A stretch of 64,000 nucleotides of DNA from Acholeplasmataceae bacterium UBA5769 (GTDB lineage Bacteria; Bacillota_I; Bacilli_A; Acholeplasmatales; Acholeplasmataceae), in assembly GCA_002418725.1 (NCBI GenBank), contig DIER01000019.1, positions 28,258 through 92,257 on the forward strand, read 5' to 3'. Positions 1-7,636 of this stretch are shown in pieces. Within the stretch, counting starts at the first letter, position 1; every line of letters begins with the position of its first letter. A model generated the notes under the pieces. It worked only from the letters and a program-made list of their open reading frames with translations, had not been told where the DNA came from and did no database searches. The position numbers and the translations under genes were made by a program.

Positions 1-2
1 TA

Positions 3-218
3 AAACAGACCATCGAAGAAGCTTATAAACGTTTACCTATTCAAAGTGATCTTGACTTAAAACTACGGGCACCTGAAATGATTGAACTAACGAAGAAAAA
101 GGCTGGTGCTTGGGTTAAAAAAATCCAAACAGACATGGTCATCGAAGTCTTAAACGGACGATTAATCAATGAAAAATCTGCGCTTGAAGCCTATGTGCTC
201 TCGCATGTGAAGGAGTAA
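3..218 (+). CDS. cca: CCA tRNA nucleotidyltransferase, C-terminal fragment
   Basis: The window opens inside a reading frame that runs from base 3 to a TAA at 216-218, giving about 71 residues. The segment with LPIQSDLDLKL, then KKAGAWVKKIQ and NEKSALEAYVL matches the C-terminal tail of bacterial CCA-adding enzymes. In those proteins a (L)PI..S.DL...G motif is followed by GxWV and a helical end. The enzyme adds or repairs the CCA end of tRNAs. The catalytic head lies outside the window, so active-site residues cannot be checked. The stop is three bases before yhaM, and the AAGGAG inside the last codons serves as the yhaM ribosome site, so the two are probably co-transcribed. The call rests on a short tail, so a related poly(A)-polymerase-family enzyme is possible. 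Confidence 0.7.
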   Translation, partial: KQTIEEAYKRLPIQSDLDLKLRAPEMIELTKKKAGAWVKKIQTDMVIEVLNGRLINEKSALEAYVLSHVKE

Positions 219-221
219 ACG

Positions 222-1145
222 ATGGAACTAAATGTCAATCAACGTTACACAATCGTTGCGAAAGTTGAATCCATTAACAGTGGTGCACATTTTTGTAACA
301 CCACCGTCATGACCACAGATGGTGAACACATCAATTTAAAACTCGAATTTGAACAACTTTCTGAACTTCAAATGGGAAAAGTATACCAATTTGAAGCGTT
401 AGCTGTTGTCAAAATTGAAGATGAACTCGTCTTAAAATGTGTGGGGATTACACCTGCAGAAACCGTATTAACCGATGAAGCATTGGAAGAAATCCTTGAA
501 AAATTCTATGTATATGCACCGATTCCCATGATGCAGATCAAACGTGGCATTGAATCTTATCTCAATAAGATAGAAAATGAGATTATTAAAAAAATCACGA
601 AGACGATTTACAAAGAAAATGAAAAAAAGTTTTACTTGCATCCTGCAGCAACCAAATTTCATCATGCCTATGTCGGTGGATTATCACATCATACGTATAC
701 GATGCTGAAACTTGTTGATCCCTTTATTCATGTATATCCTTATTTGAACAAAGATCTTTTGTATGCAGGAACCATCCTGCACGATATGTCAAAGATCGAT
801 GAAATCAGTGGTGTCGATGGTGAATATACCAAAGAAGGACTTCTGATTGGGCATTTAGTGATGCAAACCATCGATATTGATCGCGTCGCACAATCTTTTG
901 GTTATGCGGATACAGAAGAGGTCTTAATGCTTAAACATATGATCATTTCACATCATGGCCAGTTTAACTTTGGATCTCCTAAAAAACCACAAACTGGTGA
1001 AGCCCTCCTGTTATGGTTTATCGATACCATCGATTCTAAGTTTACCGTTTTAGGTGAATCTTTAAATGATACGGTTGAAGGTACGTTCACTCAGATGTTA
1101 TCCGTGATGGATAAGATGAAGTTCTACAAACATAAGATTAAATAA
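222..1145 (+). CDS. yhaM: 3'-5' exoribonuclease YhaM (OB-fold + HD domain)
   Basis: This 307-residue protein has the YhaM architecture. An N-terminal OB-type nucleic-acid-binding domain (about residues 1-95) is followed by an HD phosphohydrolase domain. HD-type metal-ligand motifs are visible: FHHAYVGGLSHHTYTM, then ILHDMSKIDE, then a later SHHG. YhaM degrades RNA and single-stranded DNA 3' to 5' in the cytoplasm of Bacillota and helps mRNA and sRNA turnover. Length agrees with Bacillus YhaM (about 314 residues). The ATG is preceded by AAGGAG embedded in the end of the upstream cca gene, suggesting coupling. A hairpin with a T-run follows directly, so yhaM ends the operon. Confidence 0.9.
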   Translation: MELNVNQRYTIVAKVESINSGAHFCNTTVMTTDGEHINLKLEFEQLSELQMGKVYQFEALAVVKIEDELVLKCVGITPAETVLTDEALEEILEKFYVYAPIPMMQIKRGIESYLNKIENEIIKKITKTIYKENEKKFYLHPAATKFHHAYVGGLSHHTYTMLKLVDPFIHVYPYLNKDLLYAGTILHDMSKIDEISGVDGEYTKEGLLIGHLVMQTIDIDRVAQSFGYADTEEVLMLKHMIISHHGQFNFGSPKKPQTGEALLLWFIDTIDSKFTVLGESLNDTVEGTFTQMLSVMDKMKFYKHKIK

Positions 1146-1147
1146 CG

Positions 1148-1177
1148 AAAAAAGCACATGTTGTGCTTTTTATTTTT
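1148..1177 (+). terminator. Intrinsic terminator after yhaM
   Basis: AAAGCACA and TGTGCTTT form a tight hairpin followed by a T-rich tract, immediately after the yhaM stop codon. Confidence 0.8.
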
Positions 1178-1188
1178 AATGTTAAGAT

Positions 1189-1222
1189 GAAAAAAAACAG
1201 CTACCCTATGGATAGCTGTTTA
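1189..1222 (-). terminator. Intrinsic terminator of the foldase-like lipoprotein gene
   Basis: Read on the minus strand, AAACAGCTA and TAGCTGTTT form a 9-bp stem with a 9-base loop, followed by a run of seven T. It lies just beyond the stop of the leftward lipoprotein gene. Confidence 0.8.
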
Positions 1223-1230
1223 TGTTTTCA

Positions 1231-4170
1231 TTAACCTTTAAGAATGGTGAACCATGAACCATAAAGGGTTGCGTAGTTTTGATCAAACACGCCAGCGGTA
1301 GATAACATGTATTCGTCAAGTTGACGTAAGTTAATATCGCGGATGTTTGCAAAACGTGCAGCACCAGTGTTGCTTGCAAATTCAACATCTTGAACAAGTG
1401 AGAAGATGAGTTCTCTTTGCATGAAGGTGTTCTTATAACGGTTTAGTACAGGTGTTAAGTAGTTGTTAACAGCGGTTTGTACATTCGTTGGAAGAATAAC
1501 GCCTTCAGCAGATTTTTGTTCAGTTAAGTAGAACTTGATTTGTGAAGCAGTTAACGTTTCAGAATCTTCGTTATAAACATTTAATGTTTCATCATCAGAA
1601 GATACATACTTACCATCTTCATCATCAGCTGCACTGAAGACTGCAGAAGTCTTCTTGCCCATGGATGTTGCAAGAATTAAGTGCCAACCGAAATCGCTCA
1701 TGACTTCGTCAAGTGCTGTTTCAGTAATCACGGTACCATAAAGATCTAATAATGGGAATTTTGCATCGTCATCTTCGATTTCTACAAGTTGTTGATGGAG
1801 AGCCATCGCACGGTTGTAGAAGACAGGATCAAGTACTGAAGAACCTGTAATGAAGTTTGATGTGTTTGTGATTTGTGAAGAAATAGTTTCAAACTTTAAG
1901 TAGAATCCGAGTTTACGGTATTCTGACCATAATTGTTCGATTTGATAATCATATGGAGGTGTCACACTTCCACGTAAAATACGTCCCGAATTGTTGAATT
2001 CAGTTGCAATCGCTGTTAAGCCAGCAGCATGACCTGTGTAGTTACCAATACGATCGTAGACAAGTTCAACAAGATCTACTAAACCAGCTTTAATTTGTGC
2101 AACAGTTGCAGCATCAAGCTTATCTAAATAGTCTTGTGGGTTATCAGGTGTACCATCACCATTTTCATCAAAGTAAACGAGTAAGTGGCTAACATTGATT
2201 GACTTGAAGTTGTTGTATTGTAATGCAGCAAGATCAGCTAATTTTTCATAAACGGATGCATCTTGTGTGCTGTAATGAGCTTCAAGATCGTCCATGTATT
2301 GTTGTCTTAATTCTGGGTAAACGTATAATTGGTTAATCGCTTCTTGGTTGGTCTTAGAACCGAAAGCAAGAAGTAAGAAACTTTCACGACCCATGGATGC
2401 TGGGAATCCAGCAGATGCGAAGTTATTAGCTGAGAATTGGCTGATGATATCTTCAAATTGTGTTTTGAAGGTATCCATTTCTTTAGCATCAATGGTGTAC
2501 TTTGTACTTGCAAGAAGAAGCTTGTTAGAAGCTAAATCTAAAGACAAGTTGATACCATAAGATTTTTCAAGTTGTGCATAGAAATCATCCACTAAAATGT
2601 CTTTACCATCAATCGTTGCAATCACATCACCTGATCTATCTTTTGTTGTGCCCTTGTAACCATAGTTTTGTTCATAGAATGCGCGAACAACTTTGTCATA
2701 GATGTTAAGTTCTTTATCTTGATAAAGTGCAGAAACTTTTGATGAGATATAAGTTGATGTTAACTTGCTATCAAAGATTTTACCAAACGCTTCGTCTTTC
2801 TTCGCTTGTGCAGCTTCTGTATCTGCGAATACTTTAACGTCTGGATCTGTTTCACTTTCAACTAAAATACCTTCTTCAGTGTCGGATTCATCATCGAGCT
2901 TGTAAACGAGGTAACGTGAATTACCAAATGTTTGAACGCGTGAAGAGAAAGGTTTTTGTGTGGATAAGTCTAAGACATCATCCATTTGTGTTTCAGCAGT
3001 TAATGTGGTGTAAATATGGCCTCTTAAACTGGTGTTCATCTTTGTAAGATCATCATAAGTCAATAAAGAATTGAATGATGAACCTGCTTGAGCAACAATG
3101 GAACCATCTACAGCAACTTCAACTTTGTTTGCTGGGTTAAGGATGTTATAAATGTTAACAAATTCCGCTTTAACTTGTTCAGCGGTTAAAGCTTCATCGG
3201 GTCTACCTGTTTCACGTGTTGTGCTGATCACGTAACGTTTGTAGTAATTTTCATAGTCGGCAACTGAAAGTTGTGAACGATCTTCACGATCGACGCCTAA
3301 CTTCGATAGAAGACCTAAATCACTTAGGATGGTAACGATATGTCCATTACCTGTAGGTGTTTCATTGTTTAAGTCGACATAACCTGGATTACCTGCAGTG
3401 ATGCGGATATCAGGAATCTTGTACCATAAACCTTTTGAATCTGATTTGATGGACCCTTGGTAAAGTGCTGCGTTAGCTTCATTTAAGTTAATGAAACGAA
3501 TCACAAGCGCATTGACATCGTAACGACCCACCATGCTGGTGTTATAGTAGTTGACTAAGTTTGCTTCTGAAATGAAGTTGACGTTGTCTTTATCAAGAAC
3601 TTCGTCATCAAGAATGCCCTTTGCATAAGCCTTTTGAGCAACTCTTAAGATATAACGATCAAGTAGAAGAGGAATGCTTGCATAGTTTTCGTATTTACCA
3701 TCTAATGCAAGGATACTGTCTTTAACACTCGCTATATTTGTATTGTTATCTAATAAGTATAGTGAGTCAACGAATTGTTCGATATTGCGTACAAAGCGTT
3801 CTGGATAGTTATTGTAATTCTTTTCTAATGTTTCTAAGTCTGCAGTACCATGAATCGCATTGTTAATGATTTCATCAAGATACTTAAGTGTTTCTTCGTC
3901 ATTTGCAAGAATCAAGGCTCTAGCGTCTGCAACTTGATCTGCAAAGATTTTTTCATCAATCATCGTTGCTAAAACTGAAGCACCTTGCATACGCAATTGA
4001 TCGTATAATTCCTTTTCCGTTACGGTGATGTCACCAATCGTCAGATATGCGTCATCAGAGATGCTACCGTAAGGAGTTTTGTCACCACTTTTACATGCGG
4101 CTAACGTAAGTAGACCTGCAAAAATTAGCACAAAAATTGCAAGTTTTCTTAGTGTTTTGGTTTGATTCAT
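1231..4170 (-). CDS. Large lipoprotein with SurA/PrsA-type foldase modules
   Basis: The likely product has 979 residues. I start it at the ATG at 4170 because AAGGAG lies 8 bases upstream; an in-frame ATG nine codons earlier has no such site. The N-terminus is a lipoprotein signal ending in the lipobox LAAC, so it should be anchored outside the membrane. After it comes a SurA_N-like segment (LTIGDITVTEKELYDQL, about residues 40-80). A second similar segment, VIATIDGKDILVDDFYAQL, sits near residue 517. A divergent parvulin start (INVSHLLVYF, near 660) and a parvulin-like end (FGWHLILATS, near 830) are separated by about 160 residues. The loop DENGDGTPD after the first piece looks like a calcium-binding loop. 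The family role would be folding of exported proteins; true prolyl isomerase activity is uncertain. Its own promoter and terminator make it a single-gene unit. Confidence 0.65.
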   Translation of the reverse strand: MNQTKTLRKLAIFVLIFAGLLTLAACKSGDKTPYGSISDDAYLTIGDITVTEKELYDQLRMQGASVLATMIDEKIFADQVADARALILANDEETLKYLDEIINNAIHGTADLETLEKNYNNYPERFVRNIEQFVDSLYLLDNNTNIASVKDSILALDGKYENYASIPLLLDRYILRVAQKAYAKGILDDEVLDKDNVNFISEANLVNYYNTSMVGRYDVNALVIRFINLNEANAALYQGSIKSDSKGLWYKIPDIRITAGNPGYVDLNNETPTGNGHIVTILSDLGLLSKLGVDREDRSQLSVADYENYYKRYVISTTRETGRPDEALTAEQVKAEFVNIYNILNPANKVEVAVDGSIVAQAGSSFNSLLTYDDLTKMNTSLRGHIYTTLTAETQMDDVLDLSTQKPFSSRVQTFGNSRYLVYKLDDESDTEEGILVESETDPDVKVFADTEAAQAKKDEAFGKIFDSKLTSTYISSKVSALYQDKELNIYDKVVRAFYEQNYGYKGTTKDRSGDVIATIDGKDILVDDFYAQLEKSYGINLSLDLASNKLLLASTKYTIDAKEMDTFKTQFEDIISQFSANNFASAGFPASMGRESFLLLAFGSKTNQEAINQLYVYPELRQQYMDDLEAHYSTQDASVYEKLADLAALQYNNFKSINVSHLLVYFDENGDGTPDNPQDYLDKLDAATVAQIKAGLVDLVELVYDRIGNYTGHAAGLTAIATEFNNSGRILRGSVTPPYDYQIEQLWSEYRKLGFYLKFETISSQITNTSNFITGSSVLDPVFYNRAMALHQQLVEIEDDDAKFPLLDLYGTVITETALDEVMSDFGWHLILATSMGKKTSAVFSAADDEDGKYVSSDDETLNVYNEDSETLTASQIKFYLTEQKSAEGVILPTNVQTAVNNYLTPVLNRYKNTFMQRELIFSLVQDVEFASNTGAARFANIRDINLRQLDEYMLSTAGVFDQNYATLYGSWFTILKG

Positions 4171-4209
4171 TGTGTTCACTCCTTCAATGTATTTCATACA
4201 AGCAAGTAT

Positions 4210-4238
4210 AATATAGCATTTTTTCAGGTCTTATGCAA
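4210..4238 (-). promoter_or_regulatory. Sigma-A-type promoter of the lipoprotein gene
   Basis: On the minus strand TTGCAT (4233-4238) is separated by 17 bases from TATATT (4210-4215). A TG one base upstream gives an extended -10. The expected start site lies about 30 bases before the chosen ATG. Confidence 0.6.
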
Positions 4239-4275
4239 CCACTTTCATTTTATTCGTAAATCTCACACATTTTTA

Positions 4276-4284
4276 TGATAAGAT
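4276..4284 (+). promoter_or_regulatory. Extended -10 promoter for walJ
   Basis: TGATAAGAT fits an extended -10 element 19 bases before the walJ ATG. I see no good -35, so this is a weak call. Confidence 0.35.
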
Positions 4285-4302
4285 TAAAGAAGGTGAAGTG
4301 AA

Positions 4303-5070
4303 ATGGAAATATTCGTGCTTGCCAGCGGCTCAAAAGGGAACGCAGCCTACTTAAAAGTAGGACATGTAAAACTCTTCATCGACGCTGGCATTTCTTATCA
4401 AAAAATCAAGCAGAAGATGCTCTCTTATGAAGAGAACATTTTTGATGTTAAAACACTACTCATTACCCATGAACACCATGATCACATCATGGGTTTAAAA
4501 ATGCTCTTAAAATATGGTGCATTAGAACATGTCTATCTCACGAAAGGGACGTTAAATAGTCTACCCATCGATGTGGTTTCCCTGTTTCCTGAAACACACA
4601 TTATCGAAGCGGACATCCCTTTTTCGATAGGAGATATGAAGGTGATGCCTTTTATGTTATCGCATGATGCAGAAGAACCGGTTGGGTTTGTCATTCATGA
4701 TGGCGAGCATAAAGCAGTTTTTTTAACCGATACAGGGTATGTTGATGAAAGCTATTATCCCATGTTAACAGGTGCTGATTTTTACCTGTTAGAAGCGAAT
4801 CACAACCCGTTTACCCTCTTTCAATCCGCACGTCCTTTCTTACTGAAAAAGCGTATTGTAGGTGAAAAGGGACATTTATCTAACGATGATGCGGCTAGAT
4901 TGATGAATAAGCTGGTCACAAAACATAGTATTTGGGTGGTTGCCCACATTTCTGAAGACTGTAACTGTATTGATGATATTGATGAATCTATTGTTAAAGC
5001 GTTTGATGATCCGACTAAAGTAGTGGTTTATTACGCTTTTCAAGAAGGGTTGCCGGTGATTAAATTATGA
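4303..5070 (+). CDS. walJ: WalJ/YycJ metallo-beta-lactamase-fold protein
   Basis: This 255-residue protein has the metal-binding signature HEHHDH (residues 56-61, HxHxDH) after a GSKGN start motif, as in the WalJ/YycJ/VicX family of metallo-beta-lactamase-fold nucleases. Family members have been linked to DNA repair and cell-wall homeostasis next to the WalKR two-component system. Later metal ligands are visible as LSHDA, FLTDTGY and VAHIS. It overlaps the next gene, rlmH, by 4 bases (ATGA). In Bacillota walJ and rlmH also lie close together with htrA between, which supports both names. No walKR, yycH or htrA is seen next to it, so the usual wal operon is not intact here. The RBS is AAGGTGA. 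Confidence 0.85.
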   Translation: MEIFVLASGSKGNAAYLKVGHVKLFIDAGISYQKIKQKMLSYEENIFDVKTLLITHEHHDHIMGLKMLLKYGALEHVYLTKGTLNSLPIDVVSLFPETHIIEADIPFSIGDMKVMPFMLSHDAEEPVGFVIHDGEHKAVFLTDTGYVDESYYPMLTGADFYLLEANHNPFTLFQSARPFLLKKRIVGEKGHLSNDDAARLMNKLVTKHSIWVVAHISEDCNCIDDIDESIVKAFDDPTKVVVYYAFQEGLPVIKL

Positions 5071-5510
5071 TTAAGATTATCGCCGTAGGTAAAGTGAACC
5101 AAAAAGGTTTAGATGAAAGTATGCGTTACTACTTAAAACAATGTCCCGTTAAGATTGAAGTGATTGAGGTTTTAGATGAAGCATCTGAACAAGGGAAGCA
5201 CACAGAAGGTGAACGTATTCTTTCTAAAATTAAAGATACAGATGATGTCGTGTGTTTAGCCATCTTAGGCAAAATGACATCAAGCGAAGGCTTTGCGAAG
5301 ATGCTTGATGAGAAGATGACATATACTACCAAAGATATCGTGTTTGTGATTGGTGGTAGTTATGGTTTAAGTGATGATGTTTTAAAAAGAGCGAACAGTC
5401 AAATATCTTTTTCGATGATGACGTTTCCTCATCAACTCATGCGCTTAATTTTGATCGAACAAATCTACAGGGGATTTATGATCTTAAAACATCATCCCTA
5501 TCATAAATAA
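5067..5510 (+). CDS. rlmH: 23S rRNA (pseudouridine1915-N3)-methyltransferase RlmH
   Basis: This 147-residue SPOUT-class methyltransferase is slightly shorter than the usual 155-160. The C-terminal hallmark is clear: IGGSYGLSDDVLKRA forms the S-adenosylmethionine knot, and the end reads TFPHQLMRLILIEQIYRGF and HHPYHK. RlmH methylates pseudouridine 1915 in helix 69 of 23S rRNA on the assembled 70S ribosome. It starts inside the walJ stop codon, so translation is probably coupled. The next gene, a HAD hydrolase, starts 10 bases after its stop. Confidence 0.95.
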   Translation: MIKIIAVGKVNQKGLDESMRYYLKQCPVKIEVIEVLDEASEQGKHTEGERILSKIKDTDDVVCLAILGKMTSSEGFAKMLDEKMTYTTKDIVFVIGGSYGLSDDVLKRANSQISFSMMTFPHQLMRLILIEQIYRGFMILKHHPYHK

Positions 5511-5520
5511 GAGGATCCAC

Positions 5521-6141
5521 ATGAACTATATATTTTGGGATTTTAATGGCACCATATTGGATGATGCGAGATTATGTTATGATATTTTAATTGAAATGCT
5601 AAAAGAAGAAGAAAGACCTTTGGTTACGTTTGATGAATATCTCATGATTTTCACATTTCCTGTTGAAGCGTATTATGATAAGGTATATGACTTAAAGAAA
5701 ACAAGTTTTAAAGTATTAGCCCATCGTTTTATCGAAAGATACCAACCCAGAAGTTTGGAACTATCGCTTCATGAAGGCGTTATCGAAACAATTAAGGCTT
5801 GTGAGAAAAAAGGATATGTGAATGTTTTACTCTCCGCATCTGAAGAGAAAAATTTACATGAGCAACTTAAACATTACCAGATAGATCATTTGTTTCAACA
5901 TGTTTTAGGAACTACCGATGTTTATGCAAATTCAAAAGTTATGGTTGCTAAAAAGTTCATTGAAAAACACCAGATTGATCCAAAAAACATCGTGATGATT
6001 GGTGACACATTGCATGATGCTGAAGTTGCTGAGGAAATTGGTGCGAAAATCATCATTTTCACAAAAGGACATCAACATCCATCACGCTTTGAAAAACATG
6101 AGAAAATTGACCAAATCCAAGCAATACTTGGTAAAATATAA
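5521..6141 (+). CDS. HAD-family hydrolase (phosphoglycolate phosphatase-like)
   Basis: This is a 206-residue HAD-superfamily protein. Motif I is WDFNGTILDD (residues 6-15), with Asp7 as likely nucleophile. The usual second Asp is Asn, as in a known clade with DWNGT or DFNGT. Motif II is probably VLLSAS (about residue 102) and motif III/IV is VMIGDTLHDAEVAEEIG (about residue 160). A helical cap lies between motifs I and II, so a small phosphorylated metabolite is the likely substrate; which one cannot be told. It lies 10 bases after rlmH with its own GAGG site and is followed 24 bases later by the degV-type gene, giving a walJ-rlmH-HAD-degV unit. Confidence 0.8.
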   Translation: MNYIFWDFNGTILDDARLCYDILIEMLKEEERPLVTFDEYLMIFTFPVEAYYDKVYDLKKTSFKVLAHRFIERYQPRSLELSLHEGVIETIKACEKKGYVNVLLSASEEKNLHEQLKHYQIDHLFQHVLGTTDVYANSKVMVAKKFIEKHQIDPKNIVMIGDTLHDAEVAEEIGAKIIIFTKGHQHPSRFEKHEKIDQIQAILGKI

Positions 6142-6165
6142 ATAAAAGACGATAAGGAGAATTTT

Positions 6166-7014
6166 ATGAGCAAAGTAGCTATTCTCGTTTGTAGTAACGC
6201 AGGACTTGATTATCTTGATTACCCTAAGGACATTCGCATTTTACGTTCTGTGATTCATTTTGGTGCAGATGAAGCTTATGATGATTATGTTCAAATGGAT
6301 GCAAAAACATTTTATGAGCGTATCCAAAAAGATCCTAACGACATCCCAAGAACATCGTATGTTTCACCAGGGACCATGATTGCTTATTTTGAAGAACTTG
6401 AAAAAGAAGGTTACGAAGAAGCGTTGGTAATCACCATTTCTTCCAAACTTTCTGGTTTATATGAAGCCGTGAAACGTATCGCCTCTGAAGTGACGATCAA
6501 AGTGACTGCTTTCGATTCCTTAACACTTGCGTATGCAGAAGCCTACATGGCACTTGAAGCGCATCGCTTAGCCCAAGAAGGTAAATCAGTGGCTGAGATT
6601 TTACCCTATCTTGAAAGAATTAGAGACAATGATCGGATTATCTTTGCTGTAGATACGCTTCTTTATTTGGTTAAAAATGGACGTTTATCCAAACTTCAAG
6701 GCACGCTTGGAACGATGCTTCAAATGAAACCTTTGTTGCAGATTACCGAAGATGGCAAAGTGGAATCCCTTGAAAAAATTCGTACCATTCACAAGGCGCA
6801 TCAACGCTGTTTAGAAAGATACATCGAAGAAACACAAGGTTTAAACGTGTTAACCTATATTTCTCATGCACATGCCGATGAATATGTGGATTGGTTTAAG
6901 ACAGAAATTAAAAAAGCATTCCCTGAAAGAGAAGTTGTCGTCGCGTATTTAACCCCTGTTGTAGGCGCGCATACCGGTCCTAAAGGTATCGGTATTGGCT
7001 ATATCAAATTATAA
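6166..7014 (+). CDS. DegV family fatty-acid-binding protein (FakB-like)
   Basis: The protein has 282 residues with the DegV fold. An N-terminal domain holds TSYVSPGTMIAYFEEL and ISSKLSGLYEAV, the fatty-acid head-group binding loops. A C-terminal domain ends in VVGAHTGPKGIGIGYI, typical of the family's closing strand. Characterised members (FakB) present exogenous fatty acids to the kinase FakA for phosphorylation and use in phospholipids, with PlsX as the other supply of acyl-phosphate. No fakA lies nearby, but plsX is in this window at 30.7 kb. AAGGAG precedes the ATG. A hairpin follows directly, so this is the last gene of the unit. Fatty acid as ligand is inferred from the family. Confidence 0.85.
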   Translation: MSKVAILVCSNAGLDYLDYPKDIRILRSVIHFGADEAYDDYVQMDAKTFYERIQKDPNDIPRTSYVSPGTMIAYFEELEKEGYEEALVITISSKLSGLYEAVKRIASEVTIKVTAFDSLTLAYAEAYMALEAHRLAQEGKSVAEILPYLERIRDNDRIIFAVDTLLYLVKNGRLSKLQGTLGTMLQMKPLLQITEDGKVESLEKIRTIHKAHQRCLERYIEETQGLNVLTYISHAHADEYVDWFKTEIKKAFPEREVVVAYLTPVVGAHTGPKGIGIGYIKL

Positions 7015-7017
7015 CGA

Positions 7018-7040
7018 GCACCCTTCGGGGTGTTTTTTTC
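7018..7040 (+). terminator. Intrinsic terminator after the degV-family gene
   Basis: GCACCC-TTCG-GGGTGT hairpin with a UUCG-type tetraloop followed by a T7 run. Confidence 0.85.
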
Positions 7041-7077
7041 TTTGACTTAAGGATGAAACACATTTTGAATAGGGTAG

Positions 7078-7086
7078 TGCTATAAT
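7078..7086 (+). promoter_or_regulatory. Extended -10 promoter of mscL
   Basis: TGCTATAAT is a perfect extended -10 element about 20 bases before the mscL ATG. No convincing -35 is seen at normal spacing, as is common with extended -10 promoters. Confidence 0.55.
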
Positions 7087-7107
7087 GAAATCATAGGAGG
7101 CGAACGC

Positions 7108-7590
7108 ATGAAAAAATTTGCTCAAGATTTTAAAAAGTTTATTACGAAGGGTAATGTCATGGATTTGGCTGTAGCGGTCATTATCGGTGGTGCATTTGGT
7201 AAAATCATTTCGAGTTTAGTCAATCATATATTGATGCCTGTGATTAGCTTGATTGTAGGTAAAAAGAGTTTTGAGGATATTAAAACGGTACTTAGACCGG
7301 CGGACGAACTTACAGGAGTCACAGAAAATGCGATTTACTGGGGGCTATTCATTCAAAATGTGATTGATTTCCTAATTATCGCTTTGGTCATATTTATCAT
7401 TATACGTACGTTTGCGAGAATGGGTGAACTTGCTGAAATCGCTAAAAACAAACTTCGTGAAGAAGAATTGCTGGCTAAAGCAGAAGCTGAAAAACTAGCC
7501 TTAGAAGAAGAGGCGAAGAAACCAAAACCACCAACAGTAGAAGCATTACTAACTGACATTAAAGCATTACTAGAAAAGAAGACATCTTAA
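7108..7590 (+). CDS. mscL: Large-conductance mechanosensitive channel MscL
   Basis: The protein has 160 residues. The first 35 hold the family start FAQDFKKFITKGNVMDLAVAVIIGGAFGKII, here split over residues 4-34, which forms the amphipathic N-helix and pore-lining helix 1. The second membrane helix is around residues 78-100. MscL opens as a pentamer when the membrane is stretched and releases solutes under hypo-osmotic shock. The charged C-terminal part (about residues 105-160, rich in E, K and A) is longer than in E. coli MscL (136 residues) and predicts an extended cytoplasmic coiled-coil bundle. AGGAGG stands close before the ATG. It is a single-gene unit with its own promoter and terminator. 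Confidence 0.95.
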   Translation: MKKFAQDFKKFITKGNVMDLAVAVIIGGAFGKIISSLVNHILMPVISLIVGKKSFEDIKTVLRPADELTGVTENAIYWGLFIQNVIDFLIIALVIFIIIRTFARMGELAEIAKNKLREEELLAKAEAEKLALEEEAKKPKPPTVEALLTDIKALLEKKTS

Positions 7591-7593
7591 TGC

Positions 7594-7636
7594 AAAAGGG
7601 AATAGCCCATCTCATATGGCTATTCCCTATTTTTAT
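7594..7636. terminator. Bidirectional terminator between mscL and the alcohol dehydrogenase
   Basis: GGGAATAGCC and GGCTATTCCC form a 10-bp stem. A T-run lies on the plus side and an A-run on the other, so it can end both convergent genes. Confidence 0.8.

Noticed and set aside
4171..4197. Nine-codon longer start of the lipoprotein
   Set aside because: AAGGAG lies inside that stretch, placed for the ATG at 4170, and the lipoprotein signal is complete without it.
7594..7636. Hairpin as an attachment site or small RNA
   Set aside because: It has A- and T-runs on both sides between convergent genes, the normal form of a bidirectional terminator.
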